Source: Parabacteroides sp. TM07-1AC
GTDB lineage: Bacteria > Bacteroidota > Bacteroidia > Bacteroidales > Tannerellaceae
Length of the DNA: 64,000 nucleotides
Direction: 5' to 3'
Assembly: GCF_003480915.1 (NCBI RefSeq)
Contig: NZ_QUKD01000010.1
Span: 186,001-250,000 of the forward strand
Positions 10,013 to 17,400 of this stretch are shown here, piece after piece (the stretch's first letter is position 1; the number at the start of each line of letters is the position of its first letter). The position numbers and the translations under genes were made by a program. Under the pieces are notes generated by a model, which worked only from the letters and a program-made list of their open reading frames with translations, ran no database searches and had not been told where the DNA came from.

Positions 10013-11092
10013 ATTTAGAGCGTAAACATAAGCACCCAAAGCTACCGAACGGCTGGCTCCCTGCTTACTGATCATGACTCCGATACGTTTACAAGGGTCA
10101 TAGTCCACTTCACGGCCTGAACCGGGGACACGTATCTTCACGGCTTCTCCTTTTGCAAACTGGTTGAACTCAGCCTCGTCATCCAGATTATAGGCTTTAC
10201 TTTGCAAGCGACAGAAACGACTGCCGTCCATCATACCGGTCTGGCTGTTCATCTCCTGTAAAAGTGCAGGAAGGATATATTTGGCTGCACCGGTCAGACC
10301 ACCGCCAATCACGACCAGGCCGTCGATCAACGTGATAGCTTGTGCAATGGCATCTCCTGCCATCTCTCCCAACTCGGCAAAAGCACGAAGGGCTGCTTCC
10401 TGATTACCCGGGCGGATACCTTCTGCCATATCGAATATATCTTTCGGAGTATAAACATGGGGGTCCCCGGAAAGCTCCCGGAACACACGTTGTACAGCAC
10501 GGATACTCACGCTTTCTTCCACGATATAGGGGTGATATTTCTTATTGCGGAAACACCAGATGTCACCTCCGGCAGCATTATCGCCCATCAGCAGATTTCC
10601 GTCGATAACGACTCCGGCTCCGAAGCCTGTGCCCAGTGTGAGACCCAGCAGGTTTTTATAACGTTTGATACTGCCTGCTTTTTCCAGACGGTTGTTTATC
10701 TCCGGTAAAGCACCGGTCAATGCTTCCCCGTAGGCAAAAAGGTCACCGTCATTATTTATGAAGACAGGGATATTGAATATATCTTCCAAATACGGGCCTA
10801 ACGCCACACCTCCCCGGAAAGAAGGGAAATTCGGCAGGTCACCGATGATACCTGCCGGATAGTCTGCCGGACCGGGAAAAGCGAAGCTGATAGCGACCGG
10901 TGGTTCCGGTAGTTGCTCGCGGATACGGGTAAAACCTGTTGCCAGTTGTCCCAGGCATTGTTCCTGACTACAGGCACAGGAGGGTAAAGTGATCGGGGTC
11001 ACGATCTCGTCGCCCCCGCGGATAGCCGAGAAGACCAGGTTGGTTCCTCCGGCGTCGAGGGTCATTACTATGCGGTTATCGTTACTATACAT
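9992..11092 (-). CDS. ROK family sugar kinase, probable mannokinase
   Basis: 366 residues. DAGGTN near the N-terminus is the ATP-phosphate loop of the ROK/hexokinase fold, INNDGD carries the likely catalytic aspartate, and GLTLGTGFGAG and VVIGGGL are further ROK signatures. The Cys-rich zinc motif of many ROK kinases is replaced by GDNAAGGDIWCF. I place the start at 11092; a longer frame exists, but its extra residues are encoded by the upstream hairpin repeat. Next to phosphomannose isomerase and mannosidases, it would phosphorylate mannose to mannose-6-phosphate. The C-terminus (QLIVDR) and stop codon are encoded by the downstream repeat copy. Confidence 0.85.
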   Translation of the reverse strand: MYSNDNRIVMTLDAGGTNLVFSAIRGGDEIVTPITLPSCACSQEQCLGQLATGFTRIREQLPEPPVAISFAFPGPADYPAGIIGDLPNFPSFRGGVALGPYLEDIFNIPVFINNDGDLFAYGEALTGALPEINNRLEKAGSIKRYKNLLGLTLGTGFGAGVVIDGNLLMGDNAAGGDIWCFRNKKYHPYIVEESVSIRAVQRVFRELSGDPHVYTPKDIFDMAEGIRPGNQEAALRAFAELGEMAGDAIAQAITLIDGLVVIGGGLTGAAKYILPALLQEMNSQTGMMDGSRFCRLQSKAYNLDDEAEFNQFAKGEAVKIRVPGSGREVDYDPCKRIGVMISKQGASRSVALGAYVYALNQLIVDR

Positions 11093-11136
11093 AATTATAT
11101 ATGTGTGTGTGTTTAATATATGTGTTTTATTTTTGA

Positions 11137-11241
11137 AGTTGACAGTTGACAAGTGACAGTTGACAGATATTTCGGCTTTCAGCCGATTGATTGACCGAAC
11201 GCGAAGCCCAACTGTCACTTATCAACTGTCATCTGTCAACT
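11137..11241. repeat. long imperfect hairpin repeat, copy 2
   Basis: Second copy of the element at 9907. The left 57 nt differ from copy 1 at about one position; the right half is rearranged but made of the same TTGACAG-type words in inverted orientation. It fills the gap between the isomerase stop (11251) and the ROK start (11092). Confidence 0.85.
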
Positions 11242-11250
11242 AAAATAGGT

Positions 11251-13002
11251 TTATCCTTTCACCCGGACATACGCTTTAATCGTTCCACAGGTTTTCCCTT
11301 CGGAAATACCATACGGGCGAATGGTGTAATCGCCGACGATGGCAGGAACGATAAACGTTTCGGCGTAATGGACAATGAAAGGTTCGAACGCATTCGTCGG
11401 ACTTTCCACGATCAGCTCATCCCCTTCGATCACATTAAAAACGTTGACTCCCCCACCCGTATTGTGCGGTACCTTTCCGGTAAACCAGTGACGACGGGTT
11501 TCGATAAACTCATTCTCATGCAGGCCGGTACGTTCTTCCACCCAACCTTCGCCTTCTGCACGAGGTTCGAAATGGTTGACCAGCTGATCGCGTACGAAAT
11601 CGGTCTGCCGTTCCCACTGGATCACATGGGAGCCGTGTTTGATATTGATTGGACGCGGCTTACCGTCCAGTCCCAAACGCCCCCAATCCCACAGTTTGAA
11701 GGTGAAAAGGCTGGGTGTCGCACTGATCTCAAGCACCATCGCATTCGAACCCGAACAATGGATAGTCCCGTTCGGGATCAGGTAATGGTCATGTTTCTTT
11801 GCCGGCCATTTGTTCACATACTTCTCCGTATCGAAGGGTTCGCCCGATACCTGTGCTTCATTCAAAGCGGCGATCATCTCTTCCGGATCGACACCGGTTT
11901 TCAGTCCGAGATAAACGGTTGCATCCTCTCCGGCATCCAACAGGTAGTAACTCTCGTCCTGCGTATAATAAATACCGAACGTATCACGTATATATTGAGT
12001 TGTCGGGTGAACCTGTAAACTCAGATTACCCCCTCCCATCGTATCGAGGAAGTCGAAACGTATCGGGAAGTCCTGTCCGAAACGCGATTCTACCGGACCA
12101 CCCAATAAGTTACGAGTCTGATAGAACACCAGGTTATTGGAAGCCATCTCGAACAGTTCGCCTGCGACTTTCAGATACAGACTATTCTCTTCCGGCACAC
12201 AGTCGAAGCACCAGCCAAAATTCTCCTGTTCCTTATCCAGGTCGCATACTTCTTTCATCCACTGGCCGCCCCAGGGTGCAGGGTCGAAGAAGGGAACCAC
12301 ACGGAACGGCTGATGGGCAGTCTTTTCCAGACCGGCGCGCATCGTCTCACCGGTGATCATCTTCGGCATATCAGGAATATGGGTATCCAACCAGTAATCG
12401 ACCTTAGGCAGTAATTCTTTCTTCAGGGCATCACAGACATTCCAGTCGATGAAATACCCCCGTTTATAATGGTATGAAGGAGCCTCTTCACGGTTCTTCA
12501 CGCCTAGTCCGTCGATCTCGCCCCGACGGAAACGCTGCTGGATCTCCCAGCGTGCCATATCGACATAGACCAAGACATCGGCTTCGCGGACAATCTCCGC
12601 CGCAGCATGTCCGTAAACAATAATCAGGCCGGTAGCCGCTGCAATCTTTTCGCGGCATTCTTTTACTTTGTCTGCATCCAGGAAGTCCGCATAGTAAAAC
12701 GGTGCGCGACGTCCAAAAAGGCGATCGTCTGTCAGATAAGGATAAGTCATCTTCTCAATGTCTCTTACGCCTTTAAAACACTGATCCGAATGAATCATCA
12801 ATGAAGGTTCCAACGCTACCAGGTGTTCAGCCAGTTTATCTGTATACACACCATGATAACACTCGATAACAACGACCTTTCGTGCCAACTCTTCCGGGAC
12901 GTTGCATACTTCCTTCAACTTATCCAGAACAGACTCCCAACCTTTCCAAAGAGCCCCGTCGACTGTTGTCGAGGGACTTTTATCGTAATTACTCTTTCTC
13001 AT
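11251..13002 (-). CDS. manA: class I mannose-6-phosphate isomerase with extra N-terminal domain
   Basis: 583 residues from the ATG at 13002, 4 nt after the upstream stop; a longer frame reaching into the upstream gene is rejected. Residues from about 240 onward are a type I phosphomannose isomerase cupin: LSLQVHP holds metal ligands and IPNGTIHCSG with MVLEIS fits the rest of the site. The enzyme interconverts mannose-6-phosphate and fructose-6-phosphate and would feed released mannose into glycolysis. The first 230 residues are additional: KVVVIECYHGVYTDKLAEHL resembles the first strand and helix of a nucleotide kinase fold but lacks a canonical GxxxxGK[ST] loop. The function of that domain is unknown. 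Confidence 0.87.
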   Translation of the reverse strand: MRKSNYDKSPSTTVDGALWKGWESVLDKLKEVCNVPEELARKVVVIECYHGVYTDKLAEHLVALEPSLMIHSDQCFKGVRDIEKMTYPYLTDDRLFGRRAPFYYADFLDADKVKECREKIAAATGLIIVYGHAAAEIVREADVLVYVDMARWEIQQRFRRGEIDGLGVKNREEAPSYHYKRGYFIDWNVCDALKKELLPKVDYWLDTHIPDMPKMITGETMRAGLEKTAHQPFRVVPFFDPAPWGGQWMKEVCDLDKEQENFGWCFDCVPEENSLYLKVAGELFEMASNNLVFYQTRNLLGGPVESRFGQDFPIRFDFLDTMGGGNLSLQVHPTTQYIRDTFGIYYTQDESYYLLDAGEDATVYLGLKTGVDPEEMIAALNEAQVSGEPFDTEKYVNKWPAKKHDHYLIPNGTIHCSGSNAMVLEISATPSLFTFKLWDWGRLGLDGKPRPINIKHGSHVIQWERQTDFVRDQLVNHFEPRAEGEGWVEERTGLHENEFIETRRHWFTGKVPHNTGGGVNVFNVIEGDELIVESPTNAFEPFIVHYAETFIVPAIVGDYTIRPYGISEGKTCGTIKAYVRVKG

Positions 13003-13006
13003 TATT

Positions 13007-14305
13007 TTATTTATTTTCTTCTGACCATTCATTAAACATCTCGATAGCTTTCGCCAGTACTCCTGCCGATCCTTTGAAATGACCGGAACCACTGGGCACA
13101 CCACCCATGCCGTACCATTCATAGAAACCCTTATTTTTGATCACCCGGTCGATCATCGGTCGTACCTCCTCGTAGGCTTCCTTTACCATACCGTTAGCAA
13201 TAAGCTGCTGGATCATACGGCCACCGAACCAGGTCCAGTCGCCACCATTCTGATAGATATAGACTTTCGACATTCCTCCACGGAAAAAGTTTTCCGGATA
13301 AGTAGGATACAGGGTCAAACCGATACTCGGCATACCTGACAGGCGGACATTTTCCAACATCTGTGCATTGACAGTTGCTATCTCTTCCGGTGACAAAAGT
13401 CCGGCTTCGATGGCAATGGCAGTGCCTCCGTGATAATGCACGTCCAGCTCATTGAAACCTTCGGGTATCGGGGAGTTTTCAGGATAGATATGCGGGATAA
13501 ACTTCTGCCGCTGTGCATCCCAAAGGTGCTTACGTACATTCGCTGAGATATGCTGGCGGAGTTCTTTCCAACGGAGCTTATCGGCTTCATCGGTAGTCAT
13601 CTCATCCATATAGTTGAGAGCGATGATGAACATGGCATTATCGTATACGTCGATAGCCGGGTCGGACAGTTCGTTCATATCACAACCAAAATCGTCGTTA
13701 GGTTGAACGTCTCCCCAGTCCGCCGTCATAGCACCGTAGAGAAGGCCGTATTGTTCATTATACCGTTCCCGCATCAGATAGTCGATCATTCCGACCATAC
13801 GCTGGTAGACGGTACGACCGGCAACCGTTTCATTCAGGATAGAGGTATCACCGGTCTTACGGATATACTTTCCTACGATATGGATCAAAGAGGATTCCTG
13901 GTCGGTCTCTACCGTATTCTTAAAAGCGACATGATCGGGGGCTGCCTCCGAATAATACGGATGGTCATCACCCCAGTTGAAGTCTGTTTTCAGGACATAA
14001 CCGTCTATCATTTCGTCGTTCGGCTGCTGCAATGCAAAGAACAGCAGGATGGCATTACGCAGGTCGGACGGGTTGCTTTCCTCGCAGGCTACTTCGATAA
14101 AAGTGTTCATATCGCGTGCCCAGATTTGGGAGTAACCGCTTCCGGCGTTAAAACCGCTACGGATAACTGAACGGGCCATACTGTCGACCACATGGAAACT
14201 CTGATCGGCAAGAATTTCTTTGGCTAACTGCTGTGTCTCCGTAGGGGCTGTACAAGATAAAAGTCCCCCACAAAACAGGGTAAATAGTAAGTGTCTCTTC
14301 TTCAT
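13007..14305 (-). CDS. six-hairpin glycosidase-like lipoprotein, family not assigned
   Basis: 432 residues from the ATG at 14305, chosen because it gives a clear lipoprotein signal (LLSC, Cys18) and lies just after a good -7 box that the longer frame would overlap. SQIWARDMN, NWGDDHPYYSE and GGDWTWFGGRMIQQL are typical of (alpha/alpha)6 glycosidases, as in GH15, GH63 and glycogen-debranching relatives. The visible motifs are not those of GH125, the usual alpha-1,6-mannosidase family in such clusters. It is the first gene of the mannose operon, so action on a mannosylated oligosaccharide is likely, but substrate and CAZy family cannot be settled by eye. Confidence 0.75.
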   Translation of the reverse strand: MKKRHLLFTLFCGGLLSCTAPTETQQLAKEILADQSFHVVDSMARSVIRSGFNAGSGYSQIWARDMNTFIEVACEESNPSDLRNAILLFFALQQPNDEMIDGYVLKTDFNWGDDHPYYSEAAPDHVAFKNTVETDQESSLIHIVGKYIRKTGDTSILNETVAGRTVYQRMVGMIDYLMRERYNEQYGLLYGAMTADWGDVQPNDDFGCDMNELSDPAIDVYDNAMFIIALNYMDEMTTDEADKLRWKELRQHISANVRKHLWDAQRQKFIPHIYPENSPIPEGFNELDVHYHGGTAIAIEAGLLSPEEIATVNAQMLENVRLSGMPSIGLTLYPTYPENFFRGGMSKVYIYQNGGDWTWFGGRMIQQLIANGMVKEAYEEVRPMIDRVIKNKGFYEWYGMGGVPSGSGHFKGSAGVLAKAIEMFNEWSEENK

Positions 14306-14328
14306 GAATCTGTTGTATAAATATATTG

Positions 14329-14336
14329 CAAAGATA
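14329..14336 (-). promoter_or_regulatory. -7 promoter box of the mannose operon
   Basis: TATCTTTG on the minus strand is a perfect TAnnTTTG box, 23 nt before the first ATG of the operon. The -33 element is weak (TTTA at roughly the right distance). A weak -33 would suit activation by a regulator; none is encoded next to it. Confidence 0.6.
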
Positions 14337-14410
14337 GAGAGGTTGCTTCTGATTAAAGCATTCATTTGTTTCGATATACTTATACTATCTTACGATTCTT
14401 ATAACTATAA

Positions 14411-14452
14411 AAAAAGACTTACGGCTTTTGAGTAAAAACCGTAAGTCTTTTT
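14411..14452 (-). terminator. terminator after the alpha-2-macroglobulin gene
   Basis: A perfect 14-bp stem (AAAAAGACTTACGG with its complement, 14411-14424 and 14439-14452) closes a 14-nt loop. On the minus strand a run of T follows. It lies 20 nt after the macroglobulin stop and insulates the mannose operon promoter downstream. Confidence 0.9.
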
Positions 14453-14472
14453 CCTGATTTCCCGGCAGTATT

Positions 14473-17400
14473 TTATTCAACGACTACCTCTTTCCCTTCC
14501 GTATTCGCCCGGATCAGATTATCATACATCGCTTCACAATAGACCGGCGGCAGATAGAACCGTCCCGGATAGACGGCACAAAGGTTGATCTTGACCGTCA
14601 CCTGGCGACCGGAAGGCAGCTGATCGATATAACTATATACCTTGTCATCGCGGATATCCTGATAGTTGATACCGGCTGTCTTGCTGTCGGCTGCCCCTTC
14701 GTTAAGGAAGCGGGTATTGAGGATTTCCCAACCGGCAGGGAAGATTTCTGTCAACACCAGGTTGTTGTAACCACGTGCAGACGGGTTCTTTACGGTGACT
14801 ACGCAGGCGAAGTTCGTTCCCTGCGGCAGCTTGGTGATATCTACCGCACGACCATTCGGATCGGTATAGCTGACTGCCATCGACAGACCGTTGGCATAGG
14901 CTTCCTCCTTGCCTTGTGCCGGAATGCCTTCGGTAATGACACGGGCGAACAAGGTCGATTTACCCGTATTCTTCAATTCCAGAGAAGCAGATACTCCGGC
15001 TTTGTCGAGCAAGACTTCCGTCCAGATATTTTTAGTTGTACTTACTTGGCTCGCCGTACTGCCATAAGCATAGGTAAACTCCATCGTTCCGGATACCTTA
15101 TATTTAGTCATATACTCAGAAAGCGAAACGAGGGCAAAGGCTGTCGACTGCGTACTCAGCCAGTCGTCCGATGAAAGCACTTTCGAGATACCGCGGGTCA
15201 ATATGGCGGCCTCTTTGCCGTCACCCAATAAGGTTAATGTCATCAGCCGGATGGCTTGATCGCGCAGGTCGCTACCGAAAGTCAGGTCGTAATCGGAATA
15301 ATCCGTTTTCACTTCCGTTGTTTTCTCGATCAGGCCTTTCGCCACATCGGTACGGCCCACCAACGCATAGGCGGAAGCCAATAGCCAACGGCTCATCGGA
15401 GCCAGCGATTTGTTTTCCTTCAGACGGTTCATCGCCCCTACTTCGGGCACCTGTCCCAGAGCCAATACATATAAACGATAAGCCTGTGTCATTTCTTCCG
15501 AACGGGAATAGTAAGAGCTTACCGGCTTCCAGTCGCGGGCAACGCGGCGCAGGTTGTTCAAGACGTTACGCTTCATTCCGTCGGGAACCAGATATCCTTT
15601 TGCTTCGGCCGACAACAGGAAGTGGGTTGCATAGACTGTTCCCCATCCGTTGCTGCTCGTACCACCGGGCCAGTAAGAGAATGCTCCATCTACGGTCTGA
15701 TAAGAACGCAGGCGGCGGATCACCTCTTTCACTGCATTTTCGGTCGTATTCTGTTGCTGCTTCGTCAAGGCGGCAAACTCACCTACATAGAGTTGCGGGA
15801 AACCCTTCGATGTGATCTGCTCCACACATCCGTGCGGATATCCGATCAGGTATGACAGGCGGGAAGAAAGATTCAACGGCGGCACATCCGACATTTCCAG
15901 CGACAAGGAGTTGGTTCCTGCCATGCCAGGGAGCTTAACGGTTTCTTTCCAGGACTTGCCGGCTTCGAGGGTAACAGGCAGTACCTTCACCTGCGGACGG
16001 CTGACGGAACGTATCTCGATATCGGTCGTGTAGACGGACTTGTCGCCCTTACCCGAGGCCGTAATAGTCACCCGACCGGCACCAGGCTGGTCTTTTACCC
16101 GAATGCGGAACAGGGCCTGTTTGTCACTCTTCTCCGTAAAGTGAAGCTGCTGGCTGGGGGCTCCTATCACTTCCATATTAGCGGAACAGGTGATGGAGAC
16201 ATCGACATTACCTACCCCATTTTCAGTAGCAAAGACAGTGGCCGGAACAACCATCTCCTCTCCTACACCGATCACACGCGGCAAAGTGCCCAGCAGCATG
16301 ACCGGCTTACGTACGAATACGCTCTTGTCGGCATGCCCGTAAGCCTCACCGTTTCCGGCTACGACCATTACTTTGACACGACCGTTATAATTCGGCATCG
16401 TATAGATATGACGCTGCTGCTTTCCCTTCCGCAACAGGAACGGGCCTTCGAACTGCACCACCGGTTTGAAACGGTTGACGATGGCTTTCGGCCCTTTGTT
16501 CAGGGCATCGTCGCCACCGATACTGAACAGTTGCTCGATGCGTCCGCCGTAAGCACCGACTACATAGTTATACATATCCCAGGTACTTACGCCCAATGCT
16601 TCACGGGCATTAAAGGCTTTCCAGGGTTCGGGTGTGCGGAAGCGGGTAAGGTCGAGCAGGCCTTCATCGACGATAGCCAGCGTATAAGCCATTTCGCGAC
16701 CGTCCTTTTCCGAGACGACCACTTCGTATTTGGCTTCCGGCTTGATCTCGTCAGGCACACTGATCTGTGGATACAGATGGCTTTCAGGAGAAGTCACCGT
16801 GAAAGGTACAACGCCGTACATACGGATCGGCAGGTCGTTCTGCGTAAGCCCGTGAGGCTGCAACAACGTGACGTAGACGTATGCATTCGGCTGCATCTCT
16901 TTAGTTACATCCAGCTTGATCGTTGTCTGCTGGTCGTCGCAGGTATGTTCGGTAACGGATAGTACCTTCGTCCCATTCTCGATACTGACAACGGCACGGC
17001 TTCCCTTGGCGGATGGGATGGTGATAACCAGTTTCTCGCCCGGTTTATAGTTGTCTTTATCTGTCTTAAAGCTCAACATATTAGCCGACTCGCTGCCATC
17101 AGCGTTGCGGCGTCCTTCGTTATACGGCCAGTCGAAATAGCTCATTACTCCGGTGGAGTGTTTGCTTTCCTTATCCTTCACGGAGATAAAATAGGTACCC
17201 CATTCTTCGTTGCTGAACGAGAGTTGGAAGGTACCCCGACCGTTCTCGCCGGTGCGGACGGTTAATTGCTTAACCGGCTTATTATAAGAGTCGGATACGT
17301 AGTTAGCCAAGCTGCTGTTGTCCGAACTCCACCACCAGTACCAATATACTTTATATACCTGCACATCCAGTTCCGTGTTGGCCTGCGGATTTCCCTGATA

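Noticed and set aside
11093..11218. 42-residue N-terminal extension of the ROK kinase
   Set aside because: It is encoded by the hairpin repeat and spacer; the ATP loop is at its normal distance from the ATG at 11092.
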